DNA of 14,683 bases from Coprenecus sp964640305 (GTDB lineage: Bacteria; Bacteroidota; Bacteroidia; Bacteroidales; UBA932), in assembly GCA_964640305.1 (NCBI GenBank), contig CAZXFF010000046.1:1-14683 (forward strand), given 5' to 3'. The position numbers and the translations under genes were made by a program. Below, piece by piece: positions 1 through 7,285 of the stretch; position 1 is the stretch's first letter, and each line of letters opens with the position of its first letter. Below the pieces are notes generated by a model, which saw nothing but the letters and a program-made list of their open reading frames with translations, was not told the DNA's origin and made no database searches.

Positions 1-23
1 GCCAGGATCAAACTCTTCATTGT
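1..23 (-). rRNA. rrs: 16S rRNA gene, 5' end only (partial)
   Basis: Read on the minus strand, positions 16-1 give AGAGTTTGATCCTGGC, the near-universal sequence starting at about nucleotide 8 of bacterial 16S rRNA. The seven bases before it (ACAATGA) align with the E. coli mature 5' end, so the mature RNA probably starts near 23. The rest of the gene is outside the window. Ending in an rRNA operon is typical of a contig broken at a multi-copy repeat. Confidence 0.95.
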
Positions 24-150
24 ATATGTTTTATATCTCAGCTTGTCCTGACCATGATTGACGAGATTACTTGTATAACCTCTACCTTTTTCACTCGTTT
101 ATGCTATCAAAGAACTTTCTTTTTGGTATCCGTTTTTCTCAAACGGGCTG
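24..150 (-). promoter_or_regulatory. 16S rRNA leader (pre-rRNA 5' region)
   Basis: This roughly 120-nt stretch lies between the predicted rRNA promoter and the mature 16S start. Two elements can be seen. A perfect 6-bp hairpin (CCGTTT / AAACGG, 130-135 and 141-146, 5-nt loop) would sit at the very 5' end of the transcript. A GTTCTTTGA element (minus strand, 115-107) resembles the boxA antitermination signal of rRNA leaders. The promoter and the 16S start are direct readings; the boxA role is inferred from position and similarity. Confidence 0.6.
107..115 (-). promoter_or_regulatory. boxA-like antitermination element in the rRNA leader
   Basis: The minus strand reads GTTCTTTGA, close to the core of the E. 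coli boxA (GCTCTTTAA). It lies about 30 nt into the predicted pre-rRNA transcript and before the mature 16S, where NusB/NusE-binding boxA elements normally sit. No boxB or boxC was identified. Confidence 0.5.
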
Positions 151-181
151 CAAATATAGGCACTTTTTTTTACCCTGCAAA
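151..181 (-). promoter_or_regulatory. rRNA operon promoter (Bacteroidetes -33/-7 type)
   Basis: On the minus strand TTTG (181-178) is followed after exactly 19 bp by TATATTTG (158-151). This is a perfect match to the Bacteroidetes sigma-ABfr consensus TTTG-N19-TAnnTTTG. Transcription would start near 145 and run into the 16S gene. Upstream of the -33 box is an AT-only region with regularly spaced A-tracts, described separately. Confidence 0.85.
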
Positions 182-211
182 TTTTTTTTAACTTTTTTTA
201 AAATTTTTTTT
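182..211. promoter_or_regulatory. Phased A-tract / UP-element-like region
   Basis: Three T-runs on the plus strand (182-189, 193-199, 204-211) begin exactly 11 bp apart and lie directly upstream of the rRNA -33 box. Tracts repeated near the helical period are known to bend DNA, and AT-rich UP elements upstream of rRNA promoters bind the alpha subunit of RNA polymerase. The tract spacing is directly visible; the bending and activating role is inferred. The region also lies just upstream of the first CHR gene on the other strand. Confidence 0.55.
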
Positions 212-212
212 G

Positions 213-220
213 AATCTTTG
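213..220 (+). promoter_or_regulatory. Possible -7 box for the CHR transporter pair
   Basis: AATCTTTG lies 4 bp before the ATG at 225 and matches TAnnTTTG except for the first base. No TTTG is seen 19-21 bp upstream, so support is weak. If it is used, the transcript would be nearly leaderless. Confidence 0.3.
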
Positions 221-224
221 CATC

Positions 225-764
225 ATGTACTGGAAACTGTTCACAATATTCGCCAAGATAGGAGCCTTCACAATAGGTGGTGGCGTAGCCATGATCCCCC
301 TGATAGAGAGGGAAGTAGTCACAAAAAACAAGTGGCTTGACGACAAGGAATTCCTGGATATGATAGCCATTGCACAATCTGCGCCCGGATTGATTGCCGT
401 AAATGTCGCAATTTTCATCGGACACAAAGTCGGCGGGCTGAAAGGGAGCATCATCGCAACGGTCGGGAGTGTACTTCCCCCCTTTATAATAATATTGCTG
501 GTGGCAGCCCTCTTCACTTCCATAAAAGACAGCGAAGCAGTGGAAGCGATATTCAAAGGGATCCGGCCCGCAGTAGTCGCCCTGATTGCCGTACCTGTCA
601 TCCGGATGGCTGTAAAGAACGGCATCACAGTAGTTACAGCAGCTATCGCAGTCCTTACTACGGTAGCAATTGCCTTCATGCATGTTTCACCGATTTGGAT
701 TATCCTTGTTGCAATTGTTGCAGGTCTGGCAAGGGCTTATGCCGGGGAGGGCAGGAAAAAATGA
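225..764 (+). CDS. Chromate transporter (CHR) family, N-terminal half-size subunit
   Basis: This is an integral inner-membrane protein of 179 residues with one chromate-transporter domain. It shows the family's glycine-rich motif near the N-terminus (IGGGVAM, about residues 17-23). A charged stretch, IEREVVTKNKWLDDKEF, and an APG...N motif (residues 54-60) follow, then several hydrophobic helices across 77-168. Short CHR proteins of this size normally come as adjacent pairs that probably work together as a heterodimer, and a second copy follows directly. Known CHR proteins export chromate, but in gut anaerobes the true substrate is often unknown. I place the start at the ATG at 225; a TTG at 210 would add only five unconvincing residues. 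The stop overlaps the next start as ATGA, which suggests coupled translation. Confidence 0.9.
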   Translation: MYWKLFTIFAKIGAFTIGGGVAMIPLIEREVVTKNKWLDDKEFLDMIAIAQSAPGLIAVNVAIFIGHKVGGLKGSIIATVGSVLPPFIIILLVAALFTSIKDSEAVEAIFKGIRPAVVALIAVPVIRMAVKNGITVVTAAIAVLTTVAIAFMHVSPIWIILVAIVAGLARAYAGEGRKK

Positions 765-1315
765 TCTTCCTGGAAATCTTCATAACGTTTTTCGTTATCG
801 GCACCTTCACATTCGGTGGCGGATACGCCATGCTGTCCCTCATACAGAACCAGGTAGTCACAAAGCATGCATGGCTCACCCCAGAAGAATTCACGGATAT
901 AGTGGCCATTTCCCAGATGTCTCCCGGACCCATAGGCATAAACAGCGCCACCTATATAGGATACAGCGTCCCCCATGCGTTGGGATATTCCCACTTCACA
1001 AGCATCCTGGGCTCCGTCTCCGCCACATTCGCCGTGGTTCTGCCGTCCTTTCTGATCGTACTTTGGATATGCATCCTTTTCGAGAAATTCAGGAACAACC
1101 GGTATTTCTCATCGGTAATGGACGTCCTGAGACCTGTCACCATCGGTATGATTGCAGCGGCGGCGATTGTCCTGATGACCCCGTACAATTTCATCGACTG
1201 GTGGAGCTGGATCCTGTTCGGAGCCGCATTCGTCACACTGTTCTTCTTCAACACCAATCCCATATATATAATCGTCGGAGCCGGGGTGGCAGGATACCTG
1301 TTGTACGGAATCTGA
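761..1315 (+). CDS. Chromate transporter (CHR) family, C-terminal half-size subunit
   Basis: This is the 184-residue partner of the preceding gene and is also a single CHR domain. It repeats the same opening (FTFGGGYAM, residues 16-24; QVVTKHAWL, 31-39; MSPGPIGIN, 53-61), followed by hydrophobic segments around 80-107, 120-139 and 145-182. The start at 761 overlaps the previous stop by four bases (ATGA). An open frame extends upstream to 695, but that stretch lies inside the first gene and encodes non-family sequence. The two proteins share the N-terminal motif but are otherwise clearly diverged, as expected for an obligate pair of oppositely oriented half-transporters. The pairing with chromate export is family knowledge; the substrate here is not shown by the sequence. 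Confidence 0.9.
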   Translation: MIFLEIFITFFVIGTFTFGGGYAMLSLIQNQVVTKHAWLTPEEFTDIVAISQMSPGPIGINSATYIGYSVPHALGYSHFTSILGSVSATFAVVLPSFLIVLWICILFEKFRNNRYFSSVMDVLRPVTIGMIAAAAIVLMTPYNFIDWWSWILFGAAFVTLFFFNTNPIYIIVGAGVAGYLLYGI

Positions 1316-1330
1316 TTTTTTGGTAACTTC
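1300..1330 (+). promoter_or_regulatory. Candidate promoter of the galactan/galactose operon
   Basis: GTTG (1300-1303) is followed after 19 bp by TAACTTCG (1323-1330), one mismatch from the Bacteroidetes TTTG / TAnnTTTG elements at each box. It overlaps the end of the second CHR gene and would give a leader of about 35 nt before the GH53 ATG at 1372. No other promoter candidate is seen before galM, which fits a single transcript. No operator or terminator was recognised in 1316-1371. Confidence 0.45.
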
Positions 1331-1371
1331 GCAATCGGCACATTACAACAAACACAATACAGAAAAACGAC

Positions 1372-2478
1372 ATGACAACTTTCTTCAGGACAATACTCTG
1401 CATGGCAATCGCCGTGGTTTTCCCGATTTCCTGCAACAACAGTACAGGCAAAGGGCCGGAACCGGAGCCGGAACCGGAAACATTCGTATTCGCAAAGGGT
1501 GCCGACATAGGCTGGGCAACCGAAATGGAGTCCGACGGTATCACTTTCAGGAATGCGTCCGGAAATGCAATGGAATGCACCGCACTCATGAAAGAACTCG
1601 GATTCGATGCAATCAGAATCAGGGTGTGGGTTGATCCGGACCCCGTCTACAGCTCCTGGTGCGGAAAAGAAGATGTAATGGAAAAGGCCCGCAGGGCTGC
1701 CGCTCTCGGGATGCGCATCATGATAGACTTCCATTACAGCGACCGGTGGGCAGACCCCTCCAACCAGTTCAAACCGAGGGCATGGGCCGGATACAATGCA
1801 AATGAACTGTGCAATGCCATCTCCGCACACACCGTGGATATACTCTCTGCCCTCAAGGCCGAAGGCATTGCCCCCGAATGGGTGCAGGTCGGAAACGAGA
1901 CATCGAACGGCATGCTCTGGCCCGACGGTCAGGCAGACAAGAACATGCAGACCTACGCCAGAATGACCAACGCCGGATACGATGCTGTCAAATCGGTATT
2001 CCCCGATGCGAAAGTGATAGTCCATCTGGACCACGGCGACAACCCGGATCTGTACAACTGGATATTCGACGGACTCAAGGCCAACGGAGGGAAATGGGAC
2101 ATCATAGGGATGTCGCTCTATCCTGAATATTATGATGCCGACGGCACTTACAACGAAGGGGACTATACGGCAGTATTGAGCAGGACCGTTTCAAACATCC
2201 TGTCCCTCTATATGAAATACGGCACAAAATCCATGATCTGCGAAGCAGGAATGTCATGGAACAATCCCGAAGAATCCTATAGATTCCTTTCAGAACTGCT
2301 GAAAAAGACCAGTACGCTACAGGACAACTGCTGCCTGGGGGTTTTCTACTGGGAGCCCCAGTGCAACCCTGCATGGAGACCGTCCACATACGAGACACTC
2401 GGATGGAATGCCTATGACAAAGGGGCCTTCGACGCAGATTTCAAACCCACAAAAGCCCTTGACGCTTTCAAAAACTGA
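1372..2478 (+). CDS. GH53 endo-beta-1,4-galactanase, lipoprotein
   Basis: This glycoside hydrolase family 53 enzyme (368 residues) cuts the beta-1,4-galactan side chains of pectin (arabinogalactan type I). Family motifs appear in order: GADIGW (43-48), IRIRVWVDP (81-89), DFHYSDRWADP (119-129), VQVGNET (171-177, predicted acid/base Glu176), IGMSLYP (245-251) and MICEAGMS (288-295, predicted nucleophile Glu291). The length is normal for a single catalytic domain. The N-terminus is hydrophobic and ends in PIS-Cys21, a loose lipobox, so the enzyme is probably a surface or periplasmic lipoprotein. A Pro-Glu repeat linker (about 29-36) joins the lipid anchor to the catalytic barrel. The GH2 gene starts 6 bp downstream, and GH53 plus GH2 is a known pairing in Bacteroides galactan loci. 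Confidence 0.93.
   Translation: MTTFFRTILCMAIAVVFPISCNNSTGKGPEPEPEPETFVFAKGADIGWATEMESDGITFRNASGNAMECTALMKELGFDAIRIRVWVDPDPVYSSWCGKEDVMEKARRAAALGMRIMIDFHYSDRWADPSNQFKPRAWAGYNANELCNAISAHTVDILSALKAEGIAPEWVQVGNETSNGMLWPDGQADKNMQTYARMTNAGYDAVKSVFPDAKVIVHLDHGDNPDLYNWIFDGLKANGGKWDIIGMSLYPEYYDADGTYNEGDYTAVLSRTVSNILSLYMKYGTKSMICEAGMSWNNPEESYRFLSELLKKTSTLQDNCCLGVFYWEPQCNPAWRPSTYETLGWNAYDKGAFDADFKPTKALDAFKN
1456..1479 (+). repeat. Hexanucleotide repeat encoding a (Pro-Glu)4 linker
   Basis: Four tandem copies of CCGGAA (the second is CCGGAG) encode Pro-Glu-Pro-Glu-Pro-Glu-Pro-Glu just after the lipidated cysteine of the GH53 protein. Such rigid acidic spacers hold surface enzymes away from the membrane. 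In-frame slippage could change the linker length. Confidence 0.8.
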
Positions 2479-2484
2479 CCGGAC

Positions 2485-4989
2485 ATGGAACACAAAAGGA
2501 TACTGCTGCTTGCAGCCATAACCCTGTTCTCTGCCATTTCCCTGTGTTCCTGCTCCGGGGACGGGGGACACAGCCCGCGTGTTGTCACCGTTCTGGACGA
2601 AGGCTGGGAATTCAGGAAAGGGGAAGACGGGGACTGGGAAAAGGTTACAGTTCCGCACGACTGGGCGATATACGGTCCTTTCGACCGGAGCAATGACCTG
2701 CAGGAAGTGGCCATCATCCAGAACATGGAGAAAACCGCATCCGTTAAGACCGGACGGACCGGAGGACTGCCGTATGTAGGCATAGGGTGGTACAGGAGGA
2801 CCTTCGACGTGGGATTCCCAAAGACCCGTACAGAGGGGAATGACAGGCGGGCCACACTGCTTTTCGACGGAGCAATGAGCGAGGCAAGAGTATATGTAAA
2901 CGGCCATGAAGTCATTTTCTGGCCCTACGGATACAACGCATTTCACTGCGACATCACCCCTTACCTGACTCCCGACGGGAAAAACAACGAACTGAAAGTA
3001 AGGCTGGAGAACCGCCCCCAATCCTCCAGGTGGTATCCCGGAGCAGGGCTGTACAGGAATGTGCGGCTTATTGAGACCTCCGGACTGCACGTTCCGGTAT
3101 GGGGCACAACGGTCACCTCGGAAGTATCCGCTGATTTCAGCGAAGCCAAAGTGAGGATACGCACGGAAGTGGAAGGGGCATCAGGGACGGATACGGTTCT
3201 GGCGGTGACGTCCATCACGGATCCGGACGGAAACACTGTAACGGTCCGGGAGAGCATTCTCCTGTCGGAAAAGGACGGTAGCGGCACAGATACGGTGACA
3301 CACATCCTGACAGTCCCCTACCCCAGACTGTGGAGTCCTGAAACCCCCGCACTCTACAATGCAGAGACCAGGCTCTATACTGTCAGGAACGCGGAAAGGA
3401 TCCTCTCAGACATTTATACCACCGTTTTCGGAATAAGGACAATCGAGATCCGGCCTGAAACCGGATTCTACCTCAACGGCAGGAACCGCAAATTCCAGGG
3501 GGTATGCCTGCACCACGACCTGGGCCCCCTCGGTGCAGCGGTAAACGAATCAGCCATAAGGCACCAGCTGGAAATGCTCAAGGACATGGGCTGCGATGCC
3601 ATCCGCACTACCCACAACATGCCGGCCCCTGAGCTGGTACGGCTGTGCGACGAGATGGGATTCATGGTAATGGTAGAGAACTTCGATGAATGGGACGTAG
3701 CGAAATGCGACAACGGATACCACCGGTTTTTCAAAGAATGGGCCGAAAAAGATATGGTAAACATGCTGCGTCAGTTCAGGAACAATGCCTCTGTGGTAAT
3801 GTGGAGCATCGGGAACGAAGTCCCCACACAGTGGATGCCCGAAGGCTATGAGGTCGCTACCTTCCTGCAGGACATCTGCCACAGGGAAGACCCCACAAGG
3901 CCCGTCACATGCGGGATGGACCAGATCGATGCAATCCTGTCAAACGGTTTCGGAGCCGTGCTGGATGTCCCCGGATTCAACTACAGGACACACAGATATT
4001 TGGAAGGATACGGTAAACTCCCTCAGAAAATACTGCTGGGCAGCGAGACTTCCTCCACGGTAAGTTCCAGGGGAGTATACAAATTCCCTGTCATAAAAAA
4101 AGCCGATGCCCTGTACGGAGACCACCAGAGTTCTTCATACGATCTGGAATACTGCTCATGGTCCAACATCCCGGACGAGGACCTGGCCCTGGCCGAAGAC
4201 TATCCTTGGACAATGGGACAGTTTGTCTGGACCGGGTTCGACTATCTCGGGGAGCCTTCTCCCTATGATACGGATGCATGGCCGAACCACAGTTCAATGT
4301 TCGGGATCATTGACCTTGCTTCCATACCGAAAGACCGCTACTACCTCTACAGAAGCGTCTGGAACGGGGAAAGTCCGACCCTTCACATCCTCCCCCACTG
4401 GAACTGGGAAGGACGCGAAGGGGAGATTACCCCGGTATTCGTATATACTTCCTACCCCAAGGCTGAACTTTTCCTGAACGGCAAGAGTCTGGGAGTCCGG
4501 GAGAAAAACGGCAATTCGCTGCTTAAGCGATACCGTCTCATGTGGAATGAAGTCAGGTATGAACCAGGAGAACTTACCGTAGTGGCATACGACGGCAATG
4601 GCAATGAAGCCGCAAGGAAATCCGTCAGGACTGCCGGAGAGGCGGCCGGCATCGAACTCATCCCGTCCAGGACAGTTCTGGATGCTGATGGCAAGGACCT
4701 CTCGTACATTACCGTCAGGATAGTGGACAAAGACGGGAACCTCTGCCCTGCCGACAGCCGCAAGGTCAGATTCGAAGTCAGCGGTGCCGGGGAGTTCAGG
4801 GCCGTTGCAAACGGAGACCCTACATGTCTCGAGATGTTCCACAATCCCGAAATGAGCGCATTCGGCGGGATGCTGACCGTCATCGTCAGAAGCAGTCTGA
4901 ACCCGGGCACCGTGAAGATAACGGCTACAGCCGCAGGACTTGAAAGCAGCACATTGAAAATCAGAACGAAAAGACAACGGAACAATTAA
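2485..4989 (+). CDS. GH2 beta-galactosidase, lipoprotein
   Basis: This 834-residue GH2 enzyme is predicted to release galactose from the galacto-oligosaccharides made by the GH53 enzyme. Its layout is a lipoprotein signal (LCSC, Cys23), a jelly-roll sugar-binding domain (about 35-200), an immunoglobulin-like domain (205-320) and a TIM barrel (320-625). The barrel has acid/base Glu445 in WSIGNEVP and nucleophile Glu521 in GSETSS, followed by SRGVY. A DUF4982-like region (about 630-705) and a final immunoglobulin/invasin-like domain (about 720-828) follow. This layout matches Bacteroides GH2 beta-galactosidases rather than LacZ. Beta-glucuronidase is unlikely from the context. The 6-bp gap before it and 11-bp gap after it indicate an operon. 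Galactosidase specificity comes partly from the neighbours (GH53, galK, galM); linkage preference cannot be read from sequence. Confidence 0.9.
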   Translation: MEHKRILLLAAITLFSAISLCSCSGDGGHSPRVVTVLDEGWEFRKGEDGDWEKVTVPHDWAIYGPFDRSNDLQEVAIIQNMEKTASVKTGRTGGLPYVGIGWYRRTFDVGFPKTRTEGNDRRATLLFDGAMSEARVYVNGHEVIFWPYGYNAFHCDITPYLTPDGKNNELKVRLENRPQSSRWYPGAGLYRNVRLIETSGLHVPVWGTTVTSEVSADFSEAKVRIRTEVEGASGTDTVLAVTSITDPDGNTVTVRESILLSEKDGSGTDTVTHILTVPYPRLWSPETPALYNAETRLYTVRNAERILSDIYTTVFGIRTIEIRPETGFYLNGRNRKFQGVCLHHDLGPLGAAVNESAIRHQLEMLKDMGCDAIRTTHNMPAPELVRLCDEMGFMVMVENFDEWDVAKCDNGYHRFFKEWAEKDMVNMLRQFRNNASVVMWSIGNEVPTQWMPEGYEVATFLQDICHREDPTRPVTCGMDQIDAILSNGFGAVLDVPGFNYRTHRYLEGYGKLPQKILLGSETSSTVSSRGVYKFPVIKKADALYGDHQSSSYDLEYCSWSNIPDEDLALAEDYPWTMGQFVWTGFDYLGEPSPYDTDAWPNHSSMFGIIDLASIPKDRYYLYRSVWNGESPTLHILPHWNWEGREGEITPVFVYTSYPKAELFLNGKSLGVREKNGNSLLKRYRLMWNEVRYEPGELTVVAYDGNGNEAARKSVRTAGEAAGIELIPSRTVLDADGKDLSYITVRIVDKDGNLCPADSRKVRFEVSGAGEFRAVANGDPTCLEMFHNPEMSAFGGMLTVIVRSSLNPGTVKITATAAGLESSTLKIRTKRQRNN

Positions 4990-5000
4990 ACACTACTGAT

Positions 5001-6152
5001 ATGAAAGATAAAATAGCACAGCTTTTCGAAAAGCATTTCGGAGGAGAGGGACTCTTCTATGCATCCGCAGGACGTATAAACCTGATCGGTGAGCATACCG
5101 ACTACAACGGAGGATTCGTTTTCCCCGGTGCCATCGACAAAGGGATGATTGCGGAAATCAGACTGAACGGCACGGACAAAGTCAGGGCCTATTCTGTGGA
5201 CCTGGATGACAAAGCGGAATTCGGATTCAATGAAGAAGATGCACCTGAAGCCTCCTGGGCCCGCTATATTTTCGGAGTATGCAGGGAAATCACCAAGAGA
5301 TGCGGTCATGTGCTCAAAGGTTTCGATACTGTATTTGCCGGGGATGTTCCATTGGGAGCCGGCATGTCCTCTTCAGCCGCACTTGAAAGCACATTCGCCT
5401 ACGCATTGAACGACATGTTCGGTCTTGGAATAGACAAATTCGAACTGGCCCGCATAGGCCAGGCCACCGAGCACAACTACTGCGGCGTGAAATGCGGAAT
5501 CATGGATCAGTTCGCCTCCGTGTTCGGGAAAGCCGGCAGTCTCATGCGCCTTGACTGCAAATCCATGGAATACAGATATTACCCCTTCCATCCTGAAGGT
5601 TACAGGCTGGTGCTGCTCGATTCCGCAGTCAAACATGAACTGGCTTCTTCCGCATACAACAGACGCCGGGAATCCTGCGAACATGTATGCTCCGTAATCC
5701 GCGGAAACGGACACCCCGAAGTGGAGTTCCTCAGGGATGCGAGCATGGAAATGCTGCAGGAAGTCAGGGACAAGGTCTCTGCTGAGGACTACATGCGCGC
5801 GGAATATGTCATTGAAGAAGTGCAGAGGGTACTGGACGTATGCGATGCTCTGGAAAAGGATGACTATGAAACGGTAGGCAGAAAGATGTACGAAACCCAC
5901 CACGGGATGAGCAAGCTGTACGAAGTAAGCTGCGAAGAACTGGACTTCCTGAATGACATTGCAAAAGAGTGCGGTGTGACCGGTTCCAGGGTAATGGGCG
6001 GAGGATTCGGAGGATGTACCATAAACCTTGTCAAGGAAAGTCTGTATGACAGTTTCATTGCCAGGGCGAAATCCGAATATCTCGGGAAGTTCGGCCATGA
6101 GCCCAAGGTATATCCGGTGGTAATCAGTGACGGCGCAAGAAAACTCGAATAA
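5001..6152 (+). CDS. galK: Galactokinase
   Basis: This cytoplasmic GHMP-family kinase (383 residues, normal length) phosphorylates alpha-D-galactose at C1 with ATP, the first committed step of the Leloir pathway. The galactokinase signature GRINLIGEHTDYNGG is at 24-38, where Arg25 should stabilise the transition state. The ATP-binding loop PLGAGMSSSAALE is at 117-129. The catalytic aspartate is Asp169 in GIMDQF, and the third GHMP motif GGGFGGCT is at 333-340. The gene begins 11 bp after the GH2 stop and is followed 17 bp later by galM, so galactose released by the lipoprotein enzymes feeds straight into this step. The galT and galE genes needed to finish the pathway are not in the window. 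Confidence 0.97.
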   Translation: MKDKIAQLFEKHFGGEGLFYASAGRINLIGEHTDYNGGFVFPGAIDKGMIAEIRLNGTDKVRAYSVDLDDKAEFGFNEEDAPEASWARYIFGVCREITKRCGHVLKGFDTVFAGDVPLGAGMSSSAALESTFAYALNDMFGLGIDKFELARIGQATEHNYCGVKCGIMDQFASVFGKAGSLMRLDCKSMEYRYYPFHPEGYRLVLLDSAVKHELASSAYNRRRESCEHVCSVIRGNGHPEVEFLRDASMEMLQEVRDKVSAEDYMRAEYVIEEVQRVLDVCDALEKDDYETVGRKMYETHHGMSKLYEVSCEELDFLNDIAKECGVTGSRVMGGGFGGCTINLVKESLYDSFIARAKSEYLGKFGHEPKVYPVVISDGARKLE

Positions 6153-6169
6153 CCCCAACCTCCTTTGAC

Positions 6170-7159
6170 ATGATACATCTCACAAACAGCCAAGGCTCTA
6201 CCGTTATCCTGACCCGCACAGGAGCGGGAATCGTTTCCGTAGTAGTACCTGACAGGAACGGGAATATGGACGACATAGTGCTCGGATACCGTAATGAAGA
6301 GAGCTATATGAACGACGGTCCCTGCTCAGGCAAAATACCGGGCAGGTACGCAAACCGGATTGCTGCCGGAAAATTCAGCCTGGACGGGAAGGACTATACG
6401 CTCGAAACAAACAACGGTCCCAACCATCTGCACGGAGGTACAAACGGGTTTGCCAACCGGATCTGGGACATAATCGGACAGGGTACTGACCATGTCACAT
6501 TCGGTCTGTCCAGCACCGATGGAGACAGCGGTTATCCCGGGAACCTTACTGTCAGGGCCACATACAGGTGGAGCGACAGCAATGTGCTCTCCCTCGAGAT
6601 CCACGCTGAATGCGACAGCGCCACCGTCCTCAACCTCACGAACCACACCTACTGGAACCTTGCAGGGGAGAACAGCGGCAGCATACTGGACCACAGCCTG
6701 CAGATCTGCGCAGACGGGTGGCTGCCTACCGACAGTACCCTTATCCCCACCGGAGAAATTGCACCCGTAGAGGGGACTCCCATGGATTTCAGGACCCCGA
6801 AACGCATCGGACAGGATATAAATGCGGAATTCGATGCCCTCAGATTCGGGAAAGGGTATGACAACTGCTGGGTACTTGACGGCAGCGGAATGAGAAAGGC
6901 CGCTGTACTGTCCGATCCCGTATCCGGACGCAGACTGGAAGTATGGACCACCCAGCCTGCCGTACAGGTATATACCGGGAACTGGCTCAGCGGCTCCCCT
7001 GAAAGCAAATCCGGCCGCAGCTACAATGATTATGACGGGGTAGCAATCGAATGTCAGAATTTTCCGGATGCCCCCAACCGCCCTGGATTCCCTCCCTGCA
7101 TACTTCGCAGAGGGGAAACATTCCGGCAGACGATCGAGTTCAGATTATCCGTTGAATAA
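6170..7159 (+). CDS. galM: Aldose 1-epimerase (galactose mutarotase)
   Basis: This 329-residue epimerase interconverts the beta and alpha anomers of galactose. Beta-galactosidases release the beta form while galactokinase needs the alpha form, which explains its place after GH2 and galK. Key residues are visible: GRYANRI (58-64, substrate-binding Arg63), NHLHGG (85-90, His88), LTNHTYWNL (156-164, catalytic base His159), GYDNCW (229-234, Asp231) and AIECQNFPDAPNRPGFP (292-308, catalytic acid Glu294). There is no signal peptide, so it should be cytoplasmic. It is the last gene of the run and a strong hairpin follows at 7163. Confidence 0.96.
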   Translation: MIHLTNSQGSTVILTRTGAGIVSVVVPDRNGNMDDIVLGYRNEESYMNDGPCSGKIPGRYANRIAAGKFSLDGKDYTLETNNGPNHLHGGTNGFANRIWDIIGQGTDHVTFGLSSTDGDSGYPGNLTVRATYRWSDSNVLSLEIHAECDSATVLNLTNHTYWNLAGENSGSILDHSLQICADGWLPTDSTLIPTGEIAPVEGTPMDFRTPKRIGQDINAEFDALRFGKGYDNCWVLDGSGMRKAAVLSDPVSGRRLEVWTTQPAVQVYTGNWLSGSPESKSGRSYNDYDGVAIECQNFPDAPNRPGFPPCILRRGETFRQTIEFRLSVE

Positions 7160-7162
7160 AAA

Positions 7163-7202
7163 TATAAAGGGACGGCTCCAGAATCAGAGTCGTCCCTTTA
7201 TA
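7163..7202. terminator. Bidirectional hairpin terminator between galM and the M23 gene
   Basis: A 16-bp stem (7163-7178 with 7187-7202, one G-U pair on the plus transcript) closes an 8-nt loop. Read on the minus strand, the 3' arm runs into a T-rich tail (TATATTTTTATT), so it is a good intrinsic terminator for the M23 gene. On the plus strand it lies just 3 bp after the galM stop but has no long T-tail beyond the arm itself. It separates two convergent transcription units. Confidence 0.85.
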
Positions 7203-7222
7203 CTTAACCTAATACTTAACCT
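7200..7222. repeat. Short tandem repeat of ATACTTAACCT, 12-bp period
   Basis: Two copies of ATACTTAACCT begin at 7200 and 7212 and overlap the end of the terminator. They are followed by ATGAAAAAACTATCCACATGA (7223-7243), a six-codon open frame. No further gene is seen up to the M23 stop at 7286. Confidence 0.6.
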
Positions 7223-7285
7223 ATGAAAAAACTATCCACATGAATTACATTCAAACTACGTGCCAAACTTTCAAATCCATGATTT

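Noticed and set aside
952..2034. Long minus-strand open frame (about 360 codons) opposite the second CHR gene and GH53
   Set aside because: It covers two well-supported plus-strand genes, is rich in Cys, His and Gly typical of an antisense reading of coding DNA, and shows no domain.
2317..3090. Minus-strand open frame opposite the GH53/GH2 junction
   Set aside because: Antisense of conserved catalytic genes with low-quality composition; no recognisable motif or promoter.
5373..6158. Minus-strand open frame of about 260 codons opposite galK
   Set aside because: galK has all family motifs in the plus frame; the antisense frame has no motif and results from codon bias.
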